Below, one piece after another: positions 12,101-23,854 of a stretch of 64,000 bases of DNA. A program made the translations under genes and the position numbers. Each line of letters starts with the position of its first letter. Within the stretch, counting starts at the first letter, position 1. The stretch is from Pholiota molesta (taxonomy: Eukaryota; Basidiomycota; Agaricomycetes; Agaricales; Strophariaceae): positions 62,001 to 126,000 of the forward strand of contig JACGCK010000079.1 of assembly GCA_014925825.1 (NCBI GenBank), in the 5' to 3' direction. The notes under the pieces were generated by a model that ran no database searches, was not told the origin of the DNA, and saw nothing but the letters and a program-made list of their open reading frames with translations.

Positions 12101-15100
12101 CGCGACCTCGCTCTAGGTGGCGTCCTCGCCGGCTTGGCGTCGGGCACATCCCAAGGAGAAGACAAGGACCACCCCGAAAATCGCGATCGGAGCGAGTCAC
12201 CACACGGCCGCGCGCGCCCTCCGCCTCTTGCGCTTTCCGCATCGGAGCCGCTTTTGCACACGACATGGGGTTCTGCGGTCTCATCGCCTACCATGAGCCC
12301 GCCTGGCATGACGCCGTATACGCCTGTGGCAGGAGCGCTGGAGGTTGAGGGCCGCGGATTGTACAGTCACGGCGGTGCGGCCAGCCAGATGCCTGCTGGG
12401 ATGGGCGTTGGGAGTAGAGAGGACGAAGAGGGAGGGTCAAGGAATCCCAACACAATAGCCGGCTTTGCGAGTTCCATGCGCATGCGTCTGGAGGAAGACC
12501 GGTTAGCGCGTGCTGCCGAGATCCAAAACGACGACAGTCTGATGCGCGAATCACAGTACGAGAACACCGGACTGGGAAGTCGCATTGTCATCGAGGACGA
12601 AGATGAGCTGCCATCGCGCGTTGCCAACGAAACGTTTGATTCGCAGGTGGACACCACGAGCTCTGCATACCAAGATAAAGATAGTTTTACGAGCGCTGAC
12701 AGTCGAGATACAGACTCCACCGCGCATAATAATCTGGGGATACGAACCAATTCGCGTGCATCACCATCTCCCGAACCCGAGATTCTCGATGGGCTCGCGC
12801 TCGGATTGGGAAGTCGTCTCGTTGTCACGAATCGCTCACCAAGCCCGTCGCTGCTCGAGGGCGCATCAGACGATGGCCGCCTGGTTGCCGTCGATGCCGA
12901 TGAGACCAAAACGGACCCAGCGACTAACCCTACCAGTGCCAGTTCTACCGCAATGGTTGCAGCAGCATCATCAGCGGTCTCTCCTTCTCCTATCCCTTCG
13001 CAAACCCCATCATCTTCTCCGTCTCCCGCGCCATCACGACCTTCACATCTTCGGCCCTCTCTTGCGGACCTGCGCGAGCCCACGGGCGCCCCTCTCCCTG
13101 GCACAAGCCAACGCCGCAGCCTCTTCTTGCCGCATCCCAATGCTCCGAAGGCACCAGCAGGACTTGTTAGCCCTGGCCCCATGTACATTGCGGCGCAACA
13201 GCAACCTCCTGGGGCCGGCGGCATGCTCCAAGGACCTCCAGGCCAGACTGCCCAACGAGACCAGAGACCAGGAGGTACGGGGCTCACGTCTTACAATCCC
13301 CAGAACCAGCAATATTTCCAACTGCAACAGCCTGGTGCACCGCGCCCAGGTGTGCTTGCCATTATCCATATGGCGCTCGCGCGCCCTCCGCAACCGGCTG
13401 GCCCGGCCCGTGCACCTCATCAGTTGCGGGGGCCGACAATATACGGCCGCACAGAGGCGGAGCTCGGCGCGGCGCTGGGCCCCGTGCCGATTGTATTTAG
13501 CGTCGAGCCACCACCACCTGCGACGGAAGTGGGTCAAGCCAGGGCATGGAAAGGGTCCGCAATCGGGGGCACCTCCGACAAGTCCACCGCGAATGCAGAT
13601 GATGGCTAAAGGCGGGGCGCAGGCTGTCCAACCAAAGCAGCTCGTACCACGGAGTATGTCCGTGGGTCCTGGCGTAGCTGTGCCATCAATGTCCGGCTCG
13701 AACGGCGCTATGAACTCCAATTCTATGCCATCTATTTCGGAAGCAAAATCCATCGCACATCCTGGTCCTGGCAATACCAATGCTACTGCCAGCTCAAGTT
13801 TGACGGTTCCGGGCCTGGGGAACAGAAAGTTGGTCCCTTACCCCGCGCGAACTTTTTCCCGAAGGCAGCTGGATTGAGACCGCGCTCGAGGAGCTTCTCT
13901 GGATTTAACAGTACCAGTACGGAAGTGCCCGTACCCTTGCAGCGAAGGTATGTACCGTTTTCCATTATCTTATGTCATACGAAGAATAATGTGAAAATTA
14001 TCTGTAGTCGTGAGGATGCAGAGATACCATCTGCTAAAGAAGTTCATCGGTCGCTCACTGGCCGCGCATCATCTGCTTCTCTGAACTCTTCACGATCCCA
14101 ATCTTCTCTCGTTGCACCCTCTTCGACGTCCTCCACCTCGACCCCAAGCAATGCCTCTCCGCACAAAACAAACCCGGCTCAGCGCCGCTCCGCCCCTCTC
14201 CTTTGTCTTTGTCCCACCTTAGCGACAGTGGAGGACTGAAGCCTTCGCCAGTATCGTCCATGGTTAAGCCGCCTTCTAGCCCCCTTGCACAGTCTGCCGT
14301 CGTCCTCCCCACCTCGCAGGCAGTGTCTGCACCGCAGTCCCCTGAAATCTCGCTCTCGCCACCCCCGCTGAACTCGGGTGAGAGCGGTACCAGTGCCAGT
14401 GATACCATTAATAGTCAGGCTACGCACCACTTCGGCGAGACGCCATCTCGTGCCAACTCAAACGAGCTCTTTTGCGATCCCCACCTAGCACGCGCTCTAA
14501 AGCGTTCTTTGATGCCCCACCTTCTCAGACACCTTCTGGCCCTGGCCGTACGGCGTCTCTCCAAGTTAATACAGTCCGCGCGGGGTCGTTGCTGGTAGGA
14601 GGTGGCGCTCCGAGCCCTTCGTCACCGCATTCAATGATGGATTTGACGATTGGGAGCCACGGGCGGAAGTATCTCCTCCAGTGTCGATTACGAGGCAGAC
14701 CTCATTGAGGAGCAAGCTTTCCTCCCAAATTTAAGCGGAAACAAAGTCGCCAGGACGATGACCCCAATGCTAATTTCATCGCCAGCCCTACATCTCCGAT
14801 CAGTGCTGGCCCTATGCACGATCCGGAGATGCTCCAAGTCAAAGACATGGAGTTCGAGTTAGTGCGGCCGAACCTTGGCCATCACTTCTCCCAGGCGGCG
14901 CGAACGAGCGAGGACTCGGCGTGCTCGGGCGCGACGGTTCTTTTGACCTCCGCCAGGAGAGCAGCGCATTTCTTCGTCCAGAAAGCCCAGCTCTTTCCAT
15001 ATCATCGGGGGGCGGGGGCGCAGGAAGCAGTATGCTTCTTTCGGGTCAACGCTCGCCAACGATCGAAGGTAGTTGGAGCTCACAGACTGCCGTGTCAGCA

Positions 15101-16261
15101 CCGGTATCTCCTCCCCAGGTGCTTCGCGCCCCCCAACAGACTCGGAATCGTCTATGGACGCACATCGGCAGCGAGAGCTCAAATGGATGGCGCTCATGGC
15201 CGCAAACCCGCCGCGAATGCGCGCAAGTCTAAGAAGGTGCGCAAACTCGTGGTGGAGGGGGTGCCATCGTCCGTGCGCTATCTCGTCTGGTCGTATCTCA
15301 CCGATGGCAAGGCGCGTTGTGTGCCTAATGTTTATGCGCAGTTATGTGCGCGTGGAAAGTGGGGGTGGCAGACAGGATCGAGGACGATATTAGGCGAGGT
15401 TTTGGGGATACAGATGCGGGGCATGAGCAGCTCTACAGTCATTGCGGGGCACGCAGGGACCAGTGGGCACTTGCTTTCGGCATACTTAATATGGTACCGG
15501 ATGTGCATATTCCATAGGTGAACTCCTTTTTTCTCCATCCCTACGCTCGTATAGGTCGCTAATCAAGTACTTCTCATACTACTCGTCATTTAGGACTAAC
15601 ACTCATCGTGGGTCAGCTTCTACTCCTCGCACCTGAGGAAGATGCTTTCTGGACCTTCGTTTCCATAATGGATACTCATATCCGACCCTACTTCTACTCA
15701 TCCACAACGCAAATGGAGGTTGACGCAGCACTGTTCAGTCGTGCCTTAGAAAATAACGATCCACAGGTCGCCAGGAAGGTCTTGGTGGATATGGGCATTT
15801 TGCCAACTGCAATCTGTCAGCCTTGGTGAGTATTAATTCCAGATCGCTAAGTATTGGAAGCCTTACGATTTCTTCAAGGTTTTCCACATTGTTTGTGGGT
15901 ACACTCCCTCCAGAATACCTAACTAGAGTCTGGGACCTGTTTTGTTCGAGGGTGCGTCTTCTATGATCTAATCTAGCTATGTAATTAATTCCATCGCAGG
16001 TGTTCCTTTCCTCGTCCGCGTCGCCTTAGCCTTGATGCAATGTTGCCGACGCCGAATTCTCGAATCGACTAGCGATGAGTCCGTCTTCCATGTCCTGCGC
16101 CACCCACCGCCTTCGCTACTGCCACCGACTCCTGACGCGTTCCTCGCTCTCGCCTTCGGGGTCAAGCACAAGGACGACGATATGCGAAGCAACGTGTGAA
16201 GATGGAAGCACAGGTCAAGCGCCAGACCCAATTCCGCGAACTGCTTCAACGTCTGGGATGA
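9183..16261 (+). CDS. SH3-TBC domain protein (putative Rab GTPase-activating protein), frame broken several times
   Basis: The start at 9183 gives MEATELARWTRFAAKGGIG two residues in. An SH3 domain follows, spread over exons 9183-9305, 9362-9415 and 9575 onward (SSDDLMFLKDDEITVLLQLP, GYCEGVVGRF). A Ser/Pro/Thr-rich linker of well over 1300 residues runs to about 15.2 kb. The TBC domain begins near 15,235 (VPSSVRYLVWSYL). It keeps the arginine-finger motif IEDDIRR, and later TLFVGTLPPEYLTRVWDLF and VPFLVRVALALM, ending at LQRLG with a stop at 16,259. TBC domains stimulate GTP hydrolysis by Rab proteins in membrane traffic. From 13.5 kb on the conserved reading changes frame by single bases near 13.54, 13.84, 14.20, 14.47, 14.67, 14.71, 14.89, 15.11, 15.23, 15.35 and 16.19 kb. 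A TAG stands at 15515-15517 where the glutamine finger is expected. The coding text is well kept, so sequencing errors are as likely as decay. Confidence 0.75.
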
Positions 16262-16740
16262 TCTCCCTTCCACGGACGTGACCTCACATGTTCTTTCTTC
16301 ATCGTCACATTTTGGATCACATACCTATTTATTTTCCACATGCTCATAGCGACCCTTTCTCTATACAGGGGATTTATATCCTTTCATTTTATGTTTTAAA
16401 CTTGCATCGGACAATGAGACAAATATACCTTAGAATTCGTCGTTTCCGTAACTTTCGTTTATTCCCGTTTTCTATTACATTTATCATTGATTTATCATGA
16501 CTCTATACATGTTATCTTTTTTCACGAATCGCATTCCACCTGATTCTGTCTCATTATACTGGGCCCGATATACAGGTTATAGTCTAACAAGAAACAGGAT
16601 ACGTCTGACTCTGTGTCGTAACCGACAATGATCAATTGAAATATCTTCATATACGGGTCCAAATACAAGCTATCTTCTACCAAGAAACAGAAACGTATTC
16701 TCTGAAAAAGCACATTAATCATATCCAACTCATATCAGAT
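16262..16740. other. Convergent 3' spacer
   Basis: A/T-rich spacer between the convergent SH3-TBC and catalase-like genes. Probably 3' untranslated sequence of both. No gene seen. Confidence 0.5.
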
Positions 16741-17761
16741 TCACGGAGCAGCACGACGCTGACGGCCACTGAGCAGGTACACCGCGGCGCGCATCTCGAG
16801 GAGAGGGTCGGCAGATGGCTCAACACCAGTGACACGTGGAATGGATCGAAGATGATATGCTTGGATTCCTTCTCTCCGTCAGGACAACGCCATCGACGGT
16901 GAGGGTTCCCAATTGCACAAGTTTGCGTGTTTCAGGCCAGTGGACGGTAGCATCATCGACGGTATCACCTTCCTCAGCGATCTGGGCGATAATTTGAATG
17001 AGAATGGGCCGGTCTCGGTGACGCGCTTTTTGATCTCGTCCTGGAGGTAACTTGCGCTTTGGCCGGCCAGCGCTTCGTCGCTGAGAGTCTCGACACCAAG
17101 TTCGGGAACGAATTGGTAACGTATGTGTGTCTCCTTGCCGGCTTTATCTACAAGCTTGAACGCGGTGACGCTGAAGTAAGGCTCCTTTGCAAAGCTGGTT
17201 GGAGAGGGCTTGGGTGCCTTGACGAAGGCCAACGCGCTGGGGTGGGACATAACGAACTTTTGGACGGGAGTCGGGCTTGGCGCGCCATCGGGCGAAGCCT
17301 TGATGGCCTTGAAGAACTCGAGGAATTCAGCGCCTGTGCGCACCGGGAAGAAAGGCGTCGAGTGACTGATGATGTCGGTGTGGACGCGGTCGCCGAGAGC
17401 GAAACGGACGGCGATGCCGCGGGGCTCAGCGTGGTGGTCGGTATCTGGAATATTGGGGATACCAGTCGAGTTGGAGAAGCGGACGAGGATGGGAGTAGAA
17501 GCGTTGTTGAAGTGGGGAGCAACGGAGAGCGCCGCAGCCTCAGCTGTAGGCTTGAAGGAGCCGCTTAACAAGATACCTTTAGCATGGGCTATCGAAGGTT
17601 TGCGAATAATTACACAACGTTAGCCTTCTAAACTCTGGTTCTGGATAACATTCTGAAGACTAACCTGGACGAAAGCCAGGGTGCTTGCCGAAGAGGCCTT
17701 GAAGTTCCGCGACAATGTCGCCGGCAGTGGCCACGATCGTTTCGTCTGAAGGGAAGGGCAT
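16741..17761 (-). CDS. Small catalase-like heme peroxidase (SrpA/catalase-related type)
   Basis: Exon 1 (17761-17665) gives MPFPSDETIV; an intron (17664-17589) precedes the body. The heme-side His motif is in AHAKGILLSGSF, followed by LVRFSNSTGIPNIPD, DHHAEPRGIAVRFAL, FFPVRTGAEFLEFFKAIKAS and DDATVHWPETRKLVQLGTL. About 315 residues fits the short catalase-related peroxidase class rather than full-length catalases. It probably decomposes hydrogen or organic peroxides in the cytosol. Frame corrections are needed: a missing C in the GGGCC run near 17,006-17,010, and small extra insertions near the C-terminus at about 16.85 and 16.82 kb. After correction the tail reads EPSADPLLEMRAAVYLLSG and ends with the stop at 16,741. 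Confidence 0.82.
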
Positions 17762-17826
17762 ATTGCTGGAGTTATTTGAAAAGACGTGTTGTTTTGAAGT
17801 TTTGAAATCTTTCGAGCTACATTGTC

Positions 17827-17833
17827 TTTATAT
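17827..17833 (-). promoter_or_regulatory. TATA-like box of the catalase-like gene
   Basis: ATATAAA on the minus strand, about 66 bp upstream of the ATG at 17,761. Confidence 0.45.
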
Positions 17834-18607
17834 CTCGAGGAAAGTCCATAATCGCAGTTAAGACTGCCCTCCTGTGCCCGCTCTTGTCCAAGAAAGCGAT
17901 AGCACCTTGATTGATCTTATCACAACCCCCGTTAGTCTGCCGTCACCTGGTCATCTGCTATTCAGCCGAAGTGGATACCGAGGCTCACAATCAAACTCGA
18001 TGGTGTGTTTATCCCCTCGGAAATGCACCCATTCTAATGTACACGCCATCCTCTGCATTGGCCTCGGGTATACTGTTATACTGCATGTGCAATTGCAGAC
18101 ATCCAACTGGCCGTTAAAAAGTTTCGCATGTCTCGCTTGGCCAAGGAAGAAATCAGATCCTTGCATTTGCATAGCATTCATGATAAGGGTTTGATTTGAT
18201 TCATATTAGGCGATCGGCGGCGTTGGTGAGAGCCTTCGAGCATATTTTAGGATCTAGAAAGTTATCGATAGATATATCCAAGTGCACTGTACATCTATCT
18301 TTTTGTGGGCGTTGAGTTCGAAGGACATCTATAATTAAACTCGCCGCGGTTGATATGTTGGATGTCGTGCTTGAGAACCCGGTAACTTGTCAGCGCCTTC
18401 AAGAACTCTTTCCTTACATTTGACATGACCGAGCCTTGAATAGGGTATAATTACGATGACTTTTGTGTACATGACATTGGATGCTATATAATTTTAGCAG
18501 ACAATACATATTACGATGAAATAATTCAACTGCGATTGGAGCACTGTGAGATATTTATACATACAAATCCGAGGAATAAAGTGACTTCCTTGGATCCCAA
18601 GGATCGC
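17834..18607. other. Intergenic, no gene seen
   Basis: Upstream region of the catalase-like gene and 3' flank of the ABCG gene. Only short chance frames are present. Confidence 0.45.
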
Positions 18608-21546
18608 CTACGTCGATCGAAGTTTCAGAGTAAAGAACAAACTAAATCGAGTCAGTAATCGAATGGCAGATAGATTGGATGACTTACATTATTCGATAGA
18701 TAATCACTATCGACAGAAGAATCCCCGCCCATTTTCCGTATGATATTTCCCCAATACCTAGATATGCCAGAACATCTTCTCCAGACACTGTACATGTCTC
18801 CGGCGTGGAAGAGGGATACGCGCACACGCATTGGCCTGCTTCGCGTGTGTACACTCAAAGTTTAGGCCTCTGAAGTCCGACTATACGGAATTCAGATTGA
18901 AAGCATGATCATTGCAAAAGACTCACATTCGTTATCAGTTCAAATGCATATTTTGGTAGTCCATATAATGGAAGCTGAAGAACCAAAATCGCGGTAGGGA
19001 TCGTGCCTTGATGCTAGAATTTTATTATAGGGTGCTCATGTCGTCCGTCAGAATTGTTAGACCCACAAATAACCGCCAACACTCATCCAGAAGCCGTTCA
19101 TGCTATCCAGCGCATCAGCTTCTCAGCGTCATGTCGGACGGAGTAGCTTACAAAGCACTGATAGCCAGAGCCGCAACGAATATGGCAGTAGAGATGCTAC
19201 CACCAAGGCTTGCGTTTCAGCGGCAAAGATCGCCAAAAACAGAAAAATCAAGAATCGGAAGAAGGCTGCTGCACCGGCATGTAAACCCTAGATATCATGT
19301 AATTAAACGTAATAATGTCCCATATATGATGAAGCACTTACAATAGCCCAATAACAAATGACGGTGAAAATTACGGTGCAAACAAACAAAAATGGAATGT
19401 TTACCAGCGTATTTGAGAGGATGAAAGGTAAGGTGGTATACAACCCATTTTTAGTTTCTCGATAGTATACCGCCCTCTCCTCCAGAACTTAAATAAATAG
19501 AATAATGAACGATGAGCCTATGAGAGCTAAAGTATGACATACATGATGGAATACCAGCCACTGACATCTAAAAATCAAGACGAAGACTAGATTAGCCATG
19601 GCGTTTAGAGCGGATAACATTTCAAAGAACAACAAAAGCAGGAACGCCACACTATAGAAGTGAACCGACAGCCTATCATTAATCGTCGAATCCGCATTCC
19701 CAAGCCGTATCCATATTGTGCTGCAAATTAATTCCGTGAGCACCATTAGAGCATAAAAATAGCGACGTAGGCATGCACTACGCGAGCATCAACCCATGCC
19801 TTCATACGCAAGTAATGGAATCAGATAACACCAAAAATACAACAGATTCAAAGACACGAATAGCACATCGGACTCACCCGCGTACATTCCTGCTCGAACG
19901 CCATATGCGAGCAGGTTGCGTTGATAGTTGACGGCTGTGCGTCAGACAGACCCAGGTATTCCAGAGTAGCGTCGCTAAGGCGCTGGCCTTTCCCTCCAGT
20001 GTCATGCATTGTGCTCGTCGCCCGTACCTTGGTCCCTCAGTTCCGACGCTGCTTCTCTTTAACGACAATGTATTCTGGGACAAGGAAAGGTAGAATTTTC
20101 TGAATTCGCGGATTGACCCGAAGCGTTTCCAGACCCGCGAAGTCGCTGTTCAAGAAGTTCATGGCGTGGTCGGAAGGCGTAGTCTATGGGTATTTGTTAG
20201 CGTGGAGATCCACACAAAAGTCCATTCGAGCTACGGATATAATAATTTGGGTAGAATCGCACTCACGAATCGTCCCACAGGCCGTCCCCACTTCTCAAAA
20301 AACCATCGAGCTCGTCCACGCGCCCCAAATAGCACGTCTTTCCCTCAGCGAGGAACATCACGTTTGTGAACTGTGCAAGCGTCTCGAGCGAGGGCTGGTG
20401 AATAGACGCAATTACAATCATGCCCTCCGCTTTCGCTAAAGAGCTGATCGCGGTCATCACTTCTCTGCGGAGGTGCTGTCAGCTAGCGAACACGATAAGA
20501 TAACATTTCAGACTAGCTGGAGATTTGCATACCCCGAAGTCACTTCATCCAGGTATAATATACGCCTTCGATATATTGTCCTTGAGCATATAATCGTACT
20601 GGTAATAACCACTCACGGGAAAGTAATCATTGCACACGCGGCAGTGACTCGCCGTTTTTGGCCCCGGAATACCTCTCTGTATTGGGGTACCGATCCGTTG
20701 TTCCGCACATGACTGTAAACCCAACGCTTTGATGACTCGTTCGACACGTTGGCTGACTTGACTTCTCTGTAAAAGAGGCAACTGATAGACAGCACTTAAG
20801 AATGAGCTGGGATATACGTCAGGATTGGAACTTACTAGAGACGCAGGGCATACGATATCGACTCTCTAACTGTCAGGACGCCAAGCAGTGCGTCTTCTTG
20901 TTCTACGAAGGATGATATTGTATGCATGTTGAGGCCCAACGGGTCGACCATTGAGATGGACCTGCGTGTATTAGAGTGACCGTCATAGGAAATAGAACGA
21001 GGAGGCTTACAGTACCACCTTCCGTTGCTCGCTTGCGAGAGGACATGACGTCGAGCAACGTGCTTTTGCCTAACCCGTCGTCGGTTCAACAATTCATAAA
21101 ACGATACGAAACAAACAAACCTGCTCCTGACGGTCCCTAGAATCCACGAAGACGTATATTAAACAGCGAAATTAACGATTGCGATCTCCACTCACCATCA
21201 CAGCCAATAGCTCTCCAGCCCGAATATCGACTGACACATCATCGAGTAACAGCTTCTTTCCTGTTTGGCATCGACAGCGTAGCTCAGATGCTCGAACGAC
21301 AGCACTGAGCCTGCCACATTTGCCTCGAGCGAAGACCCAGAGTAAGAAGAGGTGCGCACGTCCATTCCTTGAGTTGGCAGAGGTTGGCAGACGGAGGGAG
21401 GGAGGGAGATCGATGACAGTCCCGATGCGTTTGCAGCTTATATCTGCTGCCATCCGCTTAGGCCTATCTGTCCGCACATGCTGTCCTTCCGCGGACGGGC
21501 CTGCATCTGTCTGCACAGCTGCAGCGCTGTTCGGGTCTACCGACAC
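18608..21546 (-). CDS. ABCG-type (White/half-size) ABC transporter
   Basis: The order is nucleotide-binding domain, then membrane domain, as in ABCG half-transporters. Visible motifs: Walker A GPSGAGKSTLLDV, split by an intron in the glycine loop (about 21,066-21,120); Q-loop FVEQEDALLGVLTVRESISY; signature region GGQKRRVTAACAM; Walker B RILYLDEVTSG; H-loop IVIASIHQPSLETL. The membrane half has LEERAVYYRETKNGLYTTLP and FLFVCTVIFTVICYWAI, then FFRFLIFLFLAIFAAETQAL, FLNGFWMSVGGYL and a C-terminal helix YGKWAGILLSIVIIYRIM. It would export lipids, pigments or other hydrophobic compounds; the substrate is unknown. Many introns are present. At least two single-base frame corrections are needed: one missing base in the GGCCCC run at about 20,660 (signature motif) and one before the H-loop at about 20,470. 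The start at 21,546 is the first in-frame Met and is uncertain. Confidence 0.82.
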
Positions 21547-22352
21547 CGTATCAGGACGACCTCATGCGGTCGGAATGAATACTTGATGTCGGTCTATAAT
21601 CGATCCCGTGCACAGCTGAGCCAGCAGATCCTTTGTGGTCGGAAACATACCATTGCCAAGACATACGAAGATGGAGCACGAGCCCTGACCGTTGTTGCAT
21701 CTGGGGGTAAAGTCGGAGGGTGCTAGTAGCCTAGTGGTAAGTAGGCGACTACAATTGTGTTCTAGATGGAGCTTTGACATCTATGATTGATGTGGCGGTC
21801 TGTGGATTACATAGTGGTCCTCAGAATGGTACCTTGAATTTGAAAATCAGCCTGCCCAGAAAAACTTGTAAATACATACGAGTCGGATACGACTGTTCTG
21901 TTCAAGTTCTGTCTTTCTGTTGACGGTAAGCGGAAACTGACTGCGCCAGACTTAGGCGACTGTCGATGCTGTCGATAGACAGTCGTAGTGACTGATGGAC
22001 TGGTGACCAGGCCTCAAGCTAATACTTAACAGTTCAAAGACTTCAGATCTTACCCTGCCCGATTCCTACTGCAAGAACCCAGCACTCAATGAGCCTACAG
22101 TACGTATGTACATACGCCACATCCCTAAAGTCCGACCAGTTAGAACAACTTGAACGTGCTTATGTCAAATAAATAGATACGTATGGAATATAATTTACAA
22201 TCAAGGGTGTGATAAGGGCTGAAAGATATGCGCCATTGCTCAGATGTACTTACAAAGAAGAAAACTATTGTCCAAGAAAAGATAACGAAGAGAGCAAGAA
22301 GAGAGTACACAATAAGTTAACACAAAACACACCGGGGTATAATTGTAATCGG
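21547..22352. other. Intergenic, no gene seen
   Basis: Probable promoter of the ABCG gene and 3' flank of the SNARE gene. Nothing else recognisable. Confidence 0.45.
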
Positions 22353-23253
22353 CTACTTTCTGAACAGCTTGAAGTAAAGAATAAAGCAGATCATTACGAC
22401 AAAGAAAACGCCGATGGCGCTGAGAAGTATTCGTTGCTTGTGCATTCTAAAAGAAGGAAATTTAGTCAACTCTCAAGCGACGCGACATGAGAAGAAACTT
22501 ACTGTCGAATCATGCCTTTAATTGTTCCACTGGCTCGGTCGATATGGGTATCCGCGGTTTGTAGCTATGATGATGTCAGGGAGTCGTTCTAGCTTATAAT
22601 AATCAGCACATACAGTGTTTCGTGAGTTCTCAATCTGCTCCCTCTGACCGCGCAAAGTTCGCAAGATGTCGGCGCCTTGATTTTCCGTTTCCAGCGCCAG
22701 ACTCGTCGATTCTGCTATCCGCCGAGTTCCGTCCTCCAATACCTCTGTGCCAGTCAGTAACCTTGTTCTGTCACTTCGCTCGCCATATGGATCGTCCGAG
22801 CTGGAAGAGCCGTTCTTGAATGACCCGATTAGATCTGAGCGGGCGACTTGTGAATGTAGCTCCTTGGAGAGTTTCTTGTATTTCGTCAAGTCCGCTTTGG
22901 CCTGCTTTAGACGGGAGGTGTATGGGGGTTTCACAGACTGAGGAATCCCCTGGATTTCCACTTCTAGTTGCGACACCTGACGAACATATGAGTTTCGATA
23001 TTTGAGCATAGGGAGGCACAAGGCATGACGCACGATATCATCCGCCTCATCTAGCTCAATTTCAACCTTTCTGAGTGCCGCTTTGCGCTGTTCTTGGTGG
23101 ATTTCAGCGGTGTTTACACTCGAATTAAGGCGCTGCTGGCTCACCTCCTTGCTGATTCTTGCCGCTTCCTTCGAGCTTTTCAGCTATGCTGCTGATGATA
23201 TGGCGAAAATCTTGTTCATATGAGTTGAACAAGGAAGTAGGGGTTTCGTCCAT
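22353..23253 (-). CDS. VTI1: Vti1-type SNARE
   Basis: Five exons (23253-23145, 23092-23034, 22976-22614, 22564-22503, 22446-22353) total 687 nt and encode 228 residues in clean frame. The N-terminal helical region contains EQRKAALRKVEIELDEADDI and VSQLEVEIQGIPQSVKP. The Qb-SNARE helix (about residues 135-200) contains ILRTLRGQREQIENSRNT with the central-layer Gln, then LQTADTHIDRASGTIKGMIR. A single C-terminal anchor, IGVFFVVMICFILYFKLF, ends three residues from the stop. Length and layout equal fungal Vti1, which acts in Golgi-to-endosome/vacuole and intra-Golgi fusion. The gene is a single-copy housekeeping type and marks this stretch as ordinary host genome. Confidence 0.93.
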
Positions 23254-23854
23254 CCTTCAATGGAGGCTGTGGGAGTGCAGAGGTTCTCTAGGAAGAGCTT
23301 CGAATGAGGTTGCCTCTTCGCAGGCTGTTGCCGATTAGTCAGTAATTTATGCACGTGATTTGTAGCCGCAGCCAAGCCGCAGCAGAGTACAGACACAAAT
23401 CTCACTGGATATGATTCCAATTCTCCCTGAGATGCTCTGAAGTACTTTCTGACTGCGGAAGGATATACAAAGAATTTATGTAGTGTATGAGCACATACAA
23501 ACTTCACTATCTTATTCTTTCAAATATTTCTAGATTTATGACGTAAATGAAGACCGTTGGAAGACCGTTCAAGTGGGTTCGACAAACATACATATACACG
23601 ATAGCGGAATTGCAATTAAATAACATTGACGAGTGAATTACACAGCTGAAGTACATCCATTACCAGAAATGAATTAAGAAATGCAAGTATGTAGGAACCT
23701 AGTAAGTAAAAGACAAGTATAACGAGGTAGTAGGGGGGTAATACGATTGAAAACCCAAAGGAAGGTGGAAACAAATCCATATCGTTGAAATGAATTCAAT
23801 GACCGTCTTTATCATCTAGCTGTCCGCAGCCTGCAGGACGACGTCAACGATATT
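23254..23854. other. Intergenic, no gene seen
   Basis: Promoter side of the SNARE gene and 3' flank of the GMC gene. No coding signal. Confidence 0.45.

Noticed and set aside
12367..13287. 306-residue open frame on the minus strand inside the SH3-TBC gene
   Set aside because: It arises from the low-complexity, G/C-rich linker coding sequence and has no independent gene structure.
17059..17568. Long plus-strand open frame opposite the catalase-like gene
   Set aside because: It is the antisense reflection of a G/C-rich coding exon; the minus strand has clear catalase-family motifs.
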